The position numbers and the translations under genes were made by a program. Shown one piece after another: positions 24,446 to 33,413 of a stretch of DNA of 64,000 nucleotides. Each line of letters begins with the position of its first letter. Within the stretch, counting starts at the first letter, position 1. The stretch is from Anaerocolumna xylanovorans DSM 12503. GTDB taxonomy: Bacteria; Bacillota; Clostridia; Lachnospirales; Lachnospiraceae. Where the stretch lies: positions 1,363,899-1,427,898 of the forward strand of contig NZ_FRFD01000003.1 in the NCBI RefSeq assembly GCF_900143645.1, given 5' to 3'. The notes beneath the pieces were generated by a model that did no database searches, was not told the origin of the DNA, and saw nothing but the letters and a program-made list of their open reading frames with translations.

Positions 24446-25453
24446 CTATTCTTCTTCCAGATGCATTCTTATCTTATCATTAATATTCTGCTCTGTAAAA
24501 GTAATACACTGAATAATTGAATTCTTGATTTCATTACTGCTGGAATTCCCGTGGGATTTCACCACCAGTCCATTCAAACCAAGCATGGGTGCACCGCCAT
24601 ATCTGGATGCATCAAATGACTTTAATGTTTCCTTTAAAGCCGGCTTACATAACAGGGCACCTATTTTGCTCTTTGTTGTGCTCATTAAACCTGCCTTTAT
24701 CTTACCGATTAAAGTACTTCCAAGCCCTTCGTATAATTTCAGGATAACATTACCTACAAATGCTTCACATACGATAACATCTGCTCCGCCTCCCGGTATT
24801 TCTCTAGCTTCGATACTGCCGATAAAATTTATGTCATTACAATTCTTAAGCAAAGGAAATGTTTCCTTTACCAGCATATTACCTTTTTCTTCTTCAGCAC
24901 CTATGTTAACAATGGCAACCCTGGGATTCTTAATTCCTAACACATTCTCCATGTATACAGAACCCATTTTGGCGAATTGCACCAAATGTGAAGGTCTCGC
25001 GTCTACATTGGCTCCACAGTCAATTAGCAGTGATACGCCGTTTCCTGTTGGAATTAATGGGGCTAATGGCGGCCGGTCAATGCCCTTGATTCTTCCCACA
25101 ATAAGTTGTCCGCCAACCAAAACCGCACCTGTACTGCCAGCAGAGACAAAAGCATCTGCTTCACCACTCTTCACAAGATTCATCGCAACAACAATAGAAG
25201 AATTCTTTTTTCTTCGTATAGCCATCACAGGTGCTTCATCGTTGGTTATCACATCTTCTGCATGGACAATTGCTAACCGGTCCTTATCATAGCCGATACC
25301 GTTTAGTTCCGCATTAATAGCCTTTTCCTGACCTACCAGGATAATCTTAATATCCTTTCTTTCTTCCAAGGCTTCTAAGGCGCCCTTAACAGTCTGAGCC
25401 GGAGCATAATCACCACCCATTGCATCGACTGCAACTTTCACAACCTTATCCAT
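24446..25453 (-). CDS. plsX: Phosphate acyltransferase PlsX
   Basis: Peripheral membrane enzyme of 335 residues that converts acyl-ACP to acyl-phosphate for PlsY. Family landmarks are VAVDAMGGDYAP at the N-terminus, SAGSTGAVLVGGQL, LLIDCGANVDARP and GGAPMLGLNGLVVKSHG near the C-terminus. The ATG follows GAGGT. fapR and rpmF, often upstream in Firmicutes, are not next to it; instead a 330-base gap with two palindromes separates it from cheR. Confidence 0.96.
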   Translation of the reverse strand: MDKVVKVAVDAMGGDYAPAQTVKGALEALEERKDIKIILVGQEKAINAELNGIGYDKDRLAIVHAEDVITNDEAPVMAIRRKKNSSIVVAMNLVKSGEADAFVSAGSTGAVLVGGQLIVGRIKGIDRPPLAPLIPTGNGVSLLIDCGANVDARPSHLVQFAKMGSVYMENVLGIKNPRVAIVNIGAEEEKGNMLVKETFPLLKNCNDINFIGSIEAREIPGGGADVIVCEAFVGNVILKLYEGLGSTLIGKIKAGLMSTTKSKIGALLCKPALKETLKSFDASRYGGAPMLGLNGLVVKSHGNSSSNEIKNSIIQCITFTEQNINDKIRMHLEEE

Positions 25454-25505
25454 ATATACCTCTTTCGCGGATATCCAGTCTTTGATCGGATATTCCTTAA
25501 TTCTT

Positions 25506-25528
25506 AGTTGAAAAAAATTTTTTCAACT
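25506..25528. promoter_or_regulatory. Perfect 23-base palindrome upstream of plsX
   Basis: AGTTGAAAAAA and TTTTTTCAACT are exact 11-base arms around one A, about 50 bases before the plsX ATG. It is too AT-rich for a good terminator and no T-run-dependent gene ends here. It may be the operator of a fatty-acid regulator; the protein is unknown. Confidence 0.5.
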
Positions 25529-25767
25529 TAACCCTCATACATACCGCAGGCTGACCAGTAGACTGCTTGCAATCTACACGATACTTCTTAAATAGAACGT
25601 AAAAACTTACCCAGCCGGTATCTATACACAATATACTAGATATCATTCTAAAAATCAACTATAAAATATGAAAAAAAAGTGATATTCCTAAGTCAGTCAA
25701 AGGTTCTAACAGAAGCACTGAAATCATCAGCATGCATACTGCCATAAACCGTTGACACAACTTGAAA

Positions 25768-25783
25768 TATCACATATGTGATA
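25768..25783. promoter_or_regulatory. Palindrome just after cheR
   Basis: TATCACATATGTGATA is a perfect 16-base palindrome four bases past the cheR stop. The 25454-25787 gap holds no gene I can support. The palindrome may be an operator for plsX or the base of a weak transcript-end hairpin. Confidence 0.3.
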
Positions 25784-25787
25784 AGTA

Positions 25788-26567
25788 CTATATCTTTTTA
25801 TAGAAAAATGATTTATAAGTGGCAAACTGTAAATTTTGAGGCTGTATAATCTGTTCTGTACTGCCTACAAATAAGATAGCTTCTTTTTTTAAGGCTTTAT
25901 TAAAACCTTTATAGATTGTATCCTTTGCCTCTTCTGTAAAGTATATAAGTACATTGCGGCAAACAATTAAATCGCAGTTAGAAGGATATTCATCTTTTAA
26001 CAGATTGTGCTGTTTAAATTCCACACACGCCTTTATGCTGTCTGCTATCTGATACGTAGTACTGTTAATCTCCGTAAAATACTTCTTTTGAAATTCTTCC
26101 GGCAGTCCTTTCAGACTCTTAATATTATATAATCCTACTCTCGCCTTCTCCAGTATCTGTCTGTCAATATCTGTAGCCAGAATTTTGATTCGGGATAAAG
26201 GTATGAATTTCGATAAAAGCATTACCAGAGAATAGGGTTCATCTCCAGTCGAACATGCCGCACTCCATATTTTTAAGGAATTTCCGAACTTGCTGAAAAG
26301 ATACGGCAGAACTTCCTTTTCTAACAGTGCCCACTGTTCCGGATTACGGTAAAATTCCGATACATTAATCGTAAGATAATTTACAAACTCTTCGAACATC
26401 ACCGGATTTTTCTTGATAAAACCCACATAAGAATCATAGGAATCAACCTTATGCTTTGCAATCAGAGCATCAATTCTTCGTTTCATCTGACGCTCTTTGT
26501 ATAAATTCAGGTCTATCTTTGTCAGCTGATAAATCTGTGCCTTAAAGGATTCATAGTTATCCGTCAA
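25788..26567 (-). CDS. cheR: Chemotaxis protein methyltransferase CheR
   Basis: SAM-dependent enzyme of 259 residues that methylates glutamates of chemoreceptors. An N-terminal helical domain (about 1-80) ends in TINVSEFYRNP, and the SAM-binding part carries WSAACSTGDEPYSLVMLL and LIVCRNVLIYFTEEAK. The start is TTG at 26565-26567, nine bases after GGAG; there is no better ATG. It lies 38 bases after rpsA and no other chemotaxis gene is near, so it is an orphan cheR at the end of a housekeeping operon. Confidence 0.92.
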   Translation of the reverse strand: MTDNYESFKAQIYQLTKIDLNLYKERQMKRRIDALIAKHKVDSYDSYVGFIKKNPVMFEEFVNYLTINVSEFYRNPEQWALLEKEVLPYLFSKFGNSLKIWSAACSTGDEPYSLVMLLSKFIPLSRIKILATDIDRQILEKARVGLYNIKSLKGLPEEFQKKYFTEINSTTYQIADSIKACVEFKQHNLLKDEYPSNCDLIVCRNVLIYFTEEAKDTIYKGFNKALKKEAILFVGSTEQIIQPQNLQFATYKSFFYKKI

Positions 26568-26605
26568 ACAGATACACTCCTATCTTTTGTATTGATCCAC
26601 TTTCA

Positions 26606-27694
26606 TTATTTCTGGGGCTGTTCTTCTTCTGATTCCTCTACAACGTTATCCAATGCTTTGATGCTTAAGCTGATTTTTTTCTCGTCACTGTTAAAATCAA
26701 CTACTCTTGCAGTAATTTCTTCACCGATTTTTAAAACATCGGAAGGTTTCTCAACATGTTCTTTGGAAATCTGGGATACATGAAGAAGTGCATCAACACC
26801 AGGTTCCAGCTCAACAAAAGCACCGAAATCTGTCATCCTTGCTACCTTGCCAAGAACTACATTACCAACAGCATATTTTTCAGGAGCTTTAATCCAGGGA
26901 TTTTCATCTTCAAACTTCAGGCTAAGGGCAATCTTCTCTCCCGCAATATCCTTGATGAGAACCTTGATGCTGTCTCCAACCTTGAATACCTTCTTAGGAT
27001 TCTCAACTCTTCCCCATGACATTTCAGAAATGTGAAGAAGTCCGTCTGCACCGCCTAAATCAATGAATGCACCAAAGTCTGTAACATTCTTGATTACACC
27101 TTCTACTGTCATTCCAGGTTTGATTCTTTCAAACAGCTCTTTCTGTAAAGAACGCTTCTTAGCAACAATAAGCTGCTTACGGTCACCGATAATTCTTCTC
27201 TTCTTGGGATTGAATTCAGAAATAACAAATTCGATTTCCTGACCTGCGTATTTCTCAAGATTTTTCTCATATCCGTCGGATACAAGGCTTGCAGGAATAA
27301 AGATTCTCGTTTCATCAACGATTACGCTAAGTCCGCCTTCTAAAACGGTAGTAACTTTTGCTGTTAAAACCTCTTTGTTATTAAAGGCCTCTTCTAACTT
27401 TTTGCTTCCCTTTTCGGCTGCCAATCTCTTATAGGTCAAAAGAACTTGTCCTTCACCGTCATTTACCTTTAATACTTTAGCCTGTAAAGGATCGCCTTCC
27501 TTTACAATGGTTGTCAGGTCAACACCAGGTGTGTTGGTGAATTCACTTCTGGTTATGATTCCGTCAGCTTTGTAACCTATATTCAAGACGATTTCGTCTT
27601 CTTTTACACGTATTACAGTGCCCTCTACAACCTCTCCGTTTTGTATTGTTTTTAATGATTCCTCCAATAATTGCTCAAAACTCATTTCTGACAT
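26606..27694 (-). CDS. rpsA: Ribosomal protein S1-type, four S1 domains
   Basis: RNA-binding protein of 362 residues with four OB-fold S1 repeats (about residues 16-85, 100-167, 188-257, 274-343). The third and fourth carry the clear VTDFGAFIDLGGADGLLHISEMSW and MTDFGAFVELEPGVDALLHVSQIS landmarks. The shorter Firmicutes form lacks two repeats of the E. coli protein. The ATG at 27692-27694 is ten bases after AAGGAGG and overlaps the end of ispH by 13 bases; an ATGA start three codons on also exists. In several clostridia IspH and S1 are one fused polypeptide; here they are separate overlapping frames. Confidence 0.92.
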   Translation of the reverse strand: MSEMSFEQLLEESLKTIQNGEVVEGTVIRVKEDEIVLNIGYKADGIITRSEFTNTPGVDLTTIVKEGDPLQAKVLKVNDGEGQVLLTYKRLAAEKGSKKLEEAFNNKEVLTAKVTTVLEGGLSVIVDETRIFIPASLVSDGYEKNLEKYAGQEIEFVISEFNPKKRRIIGDRKQLIVAKKRSLQKELFERIKPGMTVEGVIKNVTDFGAFIDLGGADGLLHISEMSWGRVENPKKVFKVGDSIKVLIKDIAGEKIALSLKFEDENPWIKAPEKYAVGNVVLGKVARMTDFGAFVELEPGVDALLHVSQISKEHVEKPSDVLKIGEEITARVVDFNSDEKKISLSIKALDNVVEESEEEQPQK

Positions 27695-28527
27695 GCAGTA
27701 TGAACCTCCTTGATAATATTGTTTGGGGTTGAAGCCCCTGCTGTAATACCTACGCTACGAAAAGATTTGAGTCTGTCCAAATCCAGGTCTTTCAGTGTCT
27801 GTATATAGTAAGTATTTTCACATTCAGCTTTTGATATATCGTACAGTTTTTGGGTATTGGAACTGTGCATATCTCCAATCACAATCATAGCGTCAGAAGC
27901 CTTAGCAAGCTCTCTTGCCTCGGTTTGGCGCTCTTTTGTAGCATTGCAAATTGTATTTATAACAATTATATCATAACCCTTTTTAGATATAATTTCAACT
28001 ATATCTTGAAAATTATTGTAGTTAATTGTCGTCTGTGCCACTATACATATGTGAGTTTCAAGAGGCAGGTCAAAGTTTTTGGCCTCTTCCTTTGTTTCAA
28101 GGACTGTATAATTATTCACACACCAGCCGGTTATGCCCTGCACTTCAGGATGTTTTTTACTTCCTACAATAATAATATGCCTTCCATTTTCTGTCTGTTC
28201 TTTTACCGTTTTATGAATTTTCAGGACAAAGGGACAAGTAGCATCAACAAGATGCAGATTATTATTTTTTATAATATCGTAAATCCTCTCGGAAACGCCA
28301 TGGGATCGTATAATTATTGTACCCTCCCTTAGAGCTTTTAATTCCTCTTCCGACTCAATCAGGCGGACTCCCTTTTCCTTAAGGTCCTTTATCACTTCTT
28401 CATTATGTATGATAGGTCCATAGGTATAAACCTCATCACCCTTCTTTATTTCATCATAAACGGCATCCACCGCACGTTTTACCCCAAAGCAAAATCCGGC
28501 GCTCTTAGCTAAAACTACTTTTCTCAA
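27682..28527 (-). CDS. ispH: 4-hydroxy-3-methylbut-2-enyl diphosphate reductase
   Basis: Iron-sulfur enzyme of 281 residues that makes IPP and DMAPP in the last MEP-pathway step. The three cluster Cys are visible in SAGFCFGVKRA, VDATCPFVLKIH and INTICNATKERQ, and the substrate-binding YGPIIHN, RSHGV, SSNTQKL and GITAGASTPN segments are in place. The start is TTG at 28525-28527 after GAGGT. Its last codons overlap rpsA. It is part of a cmk-ispH-rpsA-cheR transcript. Confidence 0.96.
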   Translation of the reverse strand: MRKVVLAKSAGFCFGVKRAVDAVYDEIKKGDEVYTYGPIIHNEEVIKDLKEKGVRLIESEEELKALREGTIIIRSHGVSERIYDIIKNNNLHLVDATCPFVLKIHKTVKEQTENGRHIIIVGSKKHPEVQGITGWCVNNYTVLETKEEAKNFDLPLETHICIVAQTTINYNNFQDIVEIISKKGYDIIVINTICNATKERQTEARELAKASDAMIVIGDMHSSNTQKLYDISKAECENTYYIQTLKDLDLDRLKSFRSVGITAGASTPNNIIKEVHTACQK

Positions 28528-28557
28528 AGGAAACCTCTTTCTGTCAAGGGATACTTC

Positions 28558-29241
28558 TTAGGAAACGGCTTTCTGAAACAGCTGGATAATGGATGCAGCC
28601 ACTTCCTCTATCGTCATAGACGAACAGTCCAGGGCAACAGCATCCTCCGCCTTTTTCAGAGGAGAAACTGCTCTGTTCATATCCTGATAATCCCTTGCTA
28701 TAATATCTTTTTCAATTTCTTCTATATTACAGGATATTCCCTTCTCCGTCAATTCCTTAAATCGTCTTTCTGCTCTCACTTTTGCATCAGCGGTCAGATA
28801 GACTTTTAAGTCAGCAAAGGGAAGTACTACTGTTCCGATATCTCTGCCATCCATAATGACATCGGAGGATTCTGCAATTCCCTTTTGAATGTCAACCATT
28901 TTTTCACGGACCGCCTTTGCTTTTGCAACAGCTGAAGCCATCTTTCCGGCTTCCTCTGTACGGATATCGTCTGTGACATTTTCTCCGTTTAGATAAATCT
29001 GCTGCCTGCTGTCCTCATATTTTAAGCTGATATCTGCTTTTTTTACGGCAGCGCCAAGAAGTTCTTCCTCGTTACTGTCAATACCTTCTTTTACAGCTAA
29101 CAGGCCTATCGCCCGGTACATGGCTCCGGTATCGACATAAATAAATTGCAATTCCTTTGCCACAAGCTTTGCAATGGTACTCTTTCCGGCTCCAGCCGGA
29201 CCATCTATTGCTATGCTGTAATGCTTTTGTTCTTTCATCAT
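28558..29241 (-). CDS. cmk: Cytidylate kinase
   Basis: P-loop kinase of 227 residues that phosphorylates CMP and dCMP. It has IAIDGPAGAGKSTIAK (P-loop), YVDTGAMYRAIG, VIMDGRDIGTVVLP (CMP-binding) and RAERRFKEL (lid). The start is ATGATG at 29239-29241. The next gene, ispH, starts 30 bases later. A remnant of the dispersed leader repeat lies between it and the upstream flavoprotein. Confidence 0.96.
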   Translation of the reverse strand: MMKEQKHYSIAIDGPAGAGKSTIAKLVAKELQFIYVDTGAMYRAIGLLAVKEGIDSNEEELLGAAVKKADISLKYEDSRQQIYLNGENVTDDIRTEEAGKMASAVAKAKAVREKMVDIQKGIAESSDVIMDGRDIGTVVLPFADLKVYLTADAKVRAERRFKELTEKGISCNIEEIEKDIIARDYQDMNRAVSPLKKAEDAVALDCSSMTIEEVAASIIQLFQKAVS

Positions 29242-29285
29242 GTTTTTTAATACTTCCTGTTTTTATTTTATCTTAAAACTTCCTG

Positions 29286-29312
29286 CTAATGCCCATGCAT
29301 ACTAAACTTGCT
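29286..29312 (-). repeat. Dispersed leader repeat, degenerate copy F
   Basis: On the minus strand GCAAGTTTAGTATGCATGGG matches only the 3' part of the element (GCAAG..., ATGCATGGG). It begins directly after the stop of the HI0933-type gene, upstream of cmk. Confidence 0.3.
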
Positions 29313-29313
29313 T

Positions 29314-30558
29314 TCAGACAGAATTCCCGGCAAGATAAGCCGTTGACCAGGCTATCTGCAGATTGAAGCCGCCTGTTAAAGCATCCAGATCCACCACTTC
29401 CCCGATATAGTATACCCCGGATACAAGCTTTGATTCCATGGTGGAAGGATTGATTTCCTTAACTGCAATTCCACCCTTGGTTATTACTGCTTCATTATAG
29501 TCTCTTAGTCTGTCTATATGAAATGTCATAGCCTTTAGCACATTAACTAACTGCATTCTCTCTTCTTTTGTAATCAGATTAACTTTTTTTTCAGGGTCAA
29601 TTTTGCTTAATGCTATTATAACTTGAATCATCTTTCGTGGCAAGAGCCGATCAAGAGCATTCTTATATTGTTTATTTTTAAATTCATCAAAATCCCTTAA
29701 TATTCTTGCATCCAGCTGCTCTTTTGTAAGGGCAGGCTTCAAATCTATGGTAAGGGTGAGGTCTTTTTGTCCCATATGCGGCACTAAATAGCTGCTGGCG
29801 CTTAGGATAACAGGCCCGCTTACCCCAAAATGCGTAAAAAGCAATTCTCCAAAATCAGAGTAAAGAACCTTATTCTGGCTTGTTACGGTAATCTCAATAT
29901 TCTTAAGTGACAGGCCCTGCAGTTCCTTTACAAACTCGATTTCCTTAATGTTTATTGGTACCAGGGATGGACTAAGCTTCGTAACGGAATGCCCCATAGC
30001 TTTGGCAAAACGGTATCCGTCACCGGTTGAACCGGTAGAGGGATAAGATAACCCGCCTGTTGCAACTATCACCTTATCGGCTGCAATCTTCTCTCCGGTT
30101 TTCTTAATCAAAACCCCTTTCACCGCAACTCCTTCTGTCAGGATTTCCGCAACTTCACATTGGTACCTGATATCTACCTGCAGCCTCTTTAATTCTTTCA
30201 GTAAGACTCCAATTACATCGGAGGATTTATCCGATTCCGGAAAAACTCTTCCTCCTCTTTCGATTTTGGTCTTTAATCCCAACTGCTCAAAGAAGTCAAT
30301 CACATCATAATTATTGTATCCATAAAAAGCACCATACAGGAATTTCGGATTACTCATTACATTTTTAAATAAGTCTTCCATGTCACAGGCATTGGTAATG
30401 TTGCAGCGCCCTTTTCCCGTAATAAATAACTTTTTTCCGACTTTATCATTTTTCTCTAAAAGCAGAACCTCATGTGAGTTTCTGGCTGCATAAATAGCCG
30501 CCATCATCCCTGCTGCTCCGGCTCCCACTATAATTACCCTTTTTCTATCCTTATTCAT
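29314..30558 (-). CDS. HI0933/BaiN-family flavoprotein
   Basis: FAD-binding protein of 414 residues. The N-terminal dinucleotide fold is VIIVGAGAAGMMAAIYAAR, followed by the family signature VGKKLFITGKGRCNITN, ATGGLSYPSTGSTGDGY in the middle and YYIGEVVDLDALTGGFNLQIAWSTA at the C-terminus. Members are annotated as NAD(P)/FAD-dependent oxidoreductases; one characterised relative reduces bile-acid intermediates, but most have no known substrate. The ATG at 30556-30558 fits the conserved N-terminus better than 30609. It lies upstream of cmk. Confidence 0.88.
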   Translation of the reverse strand: MNKDRKRVIIVGAGAAGMMAAIYAARNSHEVLLLEKNDKVGKKLFITGKGRCNITNACDMEDLFKNVMSNPKFLYGAFYGYNNYDVIDFFEQLGLKTKIERGGRVFPESDKSSDVIGVLLKELKRLQVDIRYQCEVAEILTEGVAVKGVLIKKTGEKIAADKVIVATGGLSYPSTGSTGDGYRFAKAMGHSVTKLSPSLVPINIKEIEFVKELQGLSLKNIEITVTSQNKVLYSDFGELLFTHFGVSGPVILSASSYLVPHMGQKDLTLTIDLKPALTKEQLDARILRDFDEFKNKQYKNALDRLLPRKMIQVIIALSKIDPEKKVNLITKEERMQLVNVLKAMTFHIDRLRDYNEAVITKGGIAVKEINPSTMESKLVSGVYYIGEVVDLDALTGGFNLQIAWSTAYLAGNSV

Positions 30559-30751
30559 TGTAATCCCTTTCATGCCCAAATAGAAGAACCCCAAAGTTTC
30601 CTGCAACACTGTCCGAAAGGCACATTGCCGGTTTTGTGTGTATTATACAAACACATTTGCATGATTACCGCATACAAAACCAGTAGTATATCCCAGGTCC
30701 GGTGTGTGAAGGAACACTATGGGGCTTCTTCTGTCATCTAAAATAGTTTTC

Positions 30752-31315
30752 TTATTTCGACTTATTACCATCCAGATAAATATCATTCAGACCAAAGGAA
30801 AGGTTGGCTGATTTATATGCTTTGCCTTCTACACGGAAGATGACTTTCGGGTATTCCGGAAGGTTATCTACCAGGCTCTGTGCAATTGCATCCAAAATAG
30901 TTGTCTCAACAGACAGGTCCACTTGAACAACAGGCGGGGTGTCGGATTTAAAACTCACGATAACCTCATCCTCTTCTGTTGTCACACTGTCAATTCCAAC
31001 ATCAATCAGACGCTCTCCCAAAGAATCTGTTACCTTATCAACGATAAGTTCCGGTGTTATCTTGGTATCTTCGTTCACTACTGCTGATACAGCTTCCACA
31101 TCCTGGGTATTCTCGTTCATGGTATAAATGGAGATTTCTTTCGTGGCAGCAGGTGTTACTGTGGCTTTCACAGCTTCTTTGTCTTGTACCACAGAAGGCG
31201 TTACTATAGTAACAGAGGAATCCTTCTTTGTCTCATCCTTTTTTGTACATGCCGATACAAATACAATCAAAAATAAAACCAGGATTATACTAAGTTTCCT
31301 TGTTGTATTTTTCAT
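30752..31315 (-). CDS. GerM-like lipoprotein
   Basis: Secreted 187-residue protein. The N-terminus has a signal segment (IILVLFLIVF) ending in a lipobox VSAC, so Cys would be lipidated and the protein anchored outside the membrane. A low-complexity Thr/Val linker follows. Residues about 85-180 (PELIVDKVTDSLGE to FRVEGKAYKS) look like one GerMN domain, found in sporulation and germination proteins. The ATG at 31313-31315 follows AGGAG by 8 bases; upstream in-frame ATGs lack this. Identification of the domain is from pattern memory only. Confidence 0.68.
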   Translation of the reverse strand: MKNTTRKLSIILVLFLIVFVSACTKKDETKKDSSVTIVTPSVVQDKEAVKATVTPAATKEISIYTMNENTQDVEAVSAVVNEDTKITPELIVDKVTDSLGERLIDVGIDSVTTEEDEVIVSFKSDTPPVVQVDLSVETTILDAIAQSLVDNLPEYPKVIFRVEGKAYKSANLSFGLNDIYLDGNKSK

Positions 31316-31490
31316 CCTAATCACTCCTACTGATTTACCAAACATAGGCATTACATTTATACTCACTCCACTTATTATAATAGGTGGCAAGTATGTCATT
31401 TTTATGTTAAAACCTTGTCTTTTATCCAGCAAAACCCGTTAGGAAAGCAATTTCCATCATGGTAATATCTTACAGAATATGCGATATATC

Positions 31491-32750
31491 TTATGCTTCT
31501 TTTTCAAAAGTACTTAATATTGTTGTACGCAGAAAATCAAGAGCACTGATTACGGTATACTCCCTGACTTTTTGCCTGTTTCCCTTAAAATGATATTCTC
31601 TTGTCTCCGTCTTGCCGTCTAAAAAGCATCCGATATATACAAGCCCTACCGGCTTCTTATCCGTACCGCCTTCCGGCCCTGCAATCCCTGTTACAGAAAG
31701 AGCGGCCAAACTTTGAGAGGCTTTTGCTGCTCCTCTTGCCATCTCTTCTGCTGTTTCCTTACTGACAGCTCCAAACTCCTTTAGAGTATCCTCCGATACA
31801 TTCAGATATTTCATCTTGGCAGTATTGGAATAGGTAATAAAGCCTTCTTCAAATACCGCCGAAGCACCGGAGACATTCACAAGCCTTCCCGACAATAGTC
31901 CTCCCGAACAGGATTCCGCAGTTGAAAGGGTCAGCCCGTATTCTGCCAACAGCTTTACTACAGCTTCTTCGATCGTTACCTTTTCTTCGGTGGTGTAGAT
32001 ATGAACGCCAAAGCGTTTTTTTAATTCCGTAACAACAGGAGCAGTAATACATTTTCCTTCTTCTTCCGTAGCGGCAAGAGCCGTCACCCGAAGATGAACC
32101 TCACCGTTTTTTGCATAAGGTGCAATCGTAGGATTTGTCTGGGAATCTATCATATCTTTTATCATAGTTTCCACTTTACTTTCTCCGATACCGCATATCT
32201 TAACCATCTCGGAATATAAGACATTCCCTGATAAGCCTTTCAGATATGGCACAATGGATTCTTCAAACATAGGAACCATCTCTCCCGGAGGGCCCGGTAA
32301 CAAGATAACAGATTTCCCATCCTCTGTTTTAGCAATCAGTCCCGGGGCTGTTCCATTGTTATTATCTACTACAAGGCAATCCTCTATGACAAGTGTCTGT
32401 TTCCAGTTGTTTTCAGTAATATCTTTTTTATCTCTGCCTTTAAAATACTCATTAAGCCGGCTTTTTGTCTTTTCATCTTCCACCAGCCGGCGGTTTAATA
32501 CTTTCGCTGTAACTTCTTTTGTCAGGTCATCCTCTGTAGGACCCAGTCCGCCCGTTAAGATCACAACCTCACTGCGTGAAAGAGCCGTTTTTAAGACCTC
32601 TGAAAGCCTTTCTTCATTATCCCCCACTGAAACCTGGTAATAATTCGACATCCCAAGGGCCGCACATTTTTCCGCCAAAAAACTCGCATTGGTATTTACG
32701 ATGTTTCCAAGCAGAATCTCTGTCCCTACGCTGATTAATTCAACTGTCAT
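31491..32750 (-). CDS. cinA: CinA: MoCF-like domain plus NMN amidase (PncC) domain
   Basis: Protein of 419 residues. The N-terminal half (MTVELISVGTEILLGNIVNTN, LTGGLGPTEDDLTKE) is the molybdopterin-binding-like CinA domain associated with ADP-ribose pyrophosphatase activity; the C-terminal domain (about 260-415, LSTAESCSGGLLSGRLV and VTGIAGPEGGTDKKPVG) is PncC-type NMN deamidase. It recycles pyridine nucleotides and was first noticed through competence. The ATG at 32748-32750 follows GGAGG by 6 bases, and that ribosome binding site lies within copy C of the leader repeat. Often found next to recA; here it ends the rimO-pgsA-cinA run. Confidence 0.94.
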   Translation of the reverse strand: MTVELISVGTEILLGNIVNTNASFLAEKCAALGMSNYYQVSVGDNEERLSEVLKTALSRSEVVILTGGLGPTEDDLTKEVTAKVLNRRLVEDEKTKSRLNEYFKGRDKKDITENNWKQTLVIEDCLVVDNNNGTAPGLIAKTEDGKSVILLPGPPGEMVPMFEESIVPYLKGLSGNVLYSEMVKICGIGESKVETMIKDMIDSQTNPTIAPYAKNGEVHLRVTALAATEEEGKCITAPVVTELKKRFGVHIYTTEEKVTIEEAVVKLLAEYGLTLSTAESCSGGLLSGRLVNVSGASAVFEEGFITYSNTAKMKYLNVSEDTLKEFGAVSKETAEEMARGAAKASQSLAALSVTGIAGPEGGTDKKPVGLVYIGCFLDGKTETREYHFKGNRQKVREYTVISALDFLRTTILSTFEKEA

Positions 32751-32806
32751 ACTAATCCTCCATGCATAAATCAAAGTGTGAATTATGCTTTTCAACAATT
32801 CACATT
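32751..32806 (-). repeat. Dispersed leader repeat, copy C (lacks the second hairpin)
   Basis: On the minus strand a 9-bp stem (AATGTGAATT with AATTCACACT, around TGAAAAGCAT) is followed directly by ATGCATGGAGGATTAGT, abutting the cinA ATG. The first hairpin and the 3' end match copies A and B, while the intervening CAAG hairpin is missing. The 3' end supplies the GGAGG of cinA. Confidence 0.65.
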
Positions 32807-32832
32807 AACTGCCATACCTTCCTTGGTAAGGC

Positions 32833-33375
32833 TTAAGCCTTTTTATCAGATAATACCTTCCTGTTTTTATACATATAGTCAATAAGAGATACCACAGTTA
32901 ATACCAGTGACAGGTAGATAAATACCTGTTCCAGGACATGGTATGCTGTATTGTCTACATGAAAAATCAGCAGTATTGCCATTACCATCTGTGCGGTGGT
33001 TTTAAACTTTGCCAGATAACTTGCTGCAATCACCACTCCATTATCCGATGCTACCAAACGGAAGCCGCTTATGATAAATTCCCTGGAAATTATGACAATG
33101 ATAATCCAGGCCGGTACCAGTCCCAATTCCACAAAACAGATAAGTGCTGCAGAAACCAAAAGCTTGTCAGCAAGAGGATCAGCAAACTTGCCAAAGTTCG
33201 TAACCAGATTATTTTTTCTGGCCAGATATCCATCCAGTGCGTCGGAAAGGGAAGCAACGATAAAGATAATGCCGGCAATGTATTTGCCTCCTGCTATCCC
33301 AGGCACCAGAAAGAATACCAGAAATACCGGTATCATACAGGCTCTTGCTATGGTTATTTTGTTAGGAAGATTCAT
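32833..33375 (-). CDS. pgsA: CDP-diacylglycerol--glycerol-3-phosphate 3-phosphatidyltransferase
   Basis: Membrane enzyme of 180 residues that makes phosphatidylglycerol phosphate. The CDP-alcohol phosphotransferase motif D-G-x2-A-R-x8-G-x3-D-x3-D is seen as SDALDGYLARKNNLVTNFGK then FADPLADK. About five hydrophobic helices. It follows rimO by 38 bases on the minus strand, the usual Firmicutes order. Confidence 0.94.
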   Translation of the reverse strand: MNLPNKITIARACMIPVFLVFFLVPGIAGGKYIAGIIFIVASLSDALDGYLARKNNLVTNFGKFADPLADKLLVSAALICFVELGLVPAWIIIVIISREFIISGFRLVASDNGVVIAASYLAKFKTTAQMVMAILLIFHVDNTAYHVLEQVFIYLSLVLTVVSLIDYMYKNRKVLSDKKA

Positions 33376-33413
33376 TGTATCCGTCCTTTCTCCCCTTAAG
33401 GGAACTTTTCTTT

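Noticed and set aside
24525..25292. Long plus-strand frame opposite plsX
   Set aside because: It is the antisense shadow of a clear plsX gene, without a ribosome binding site or domain.
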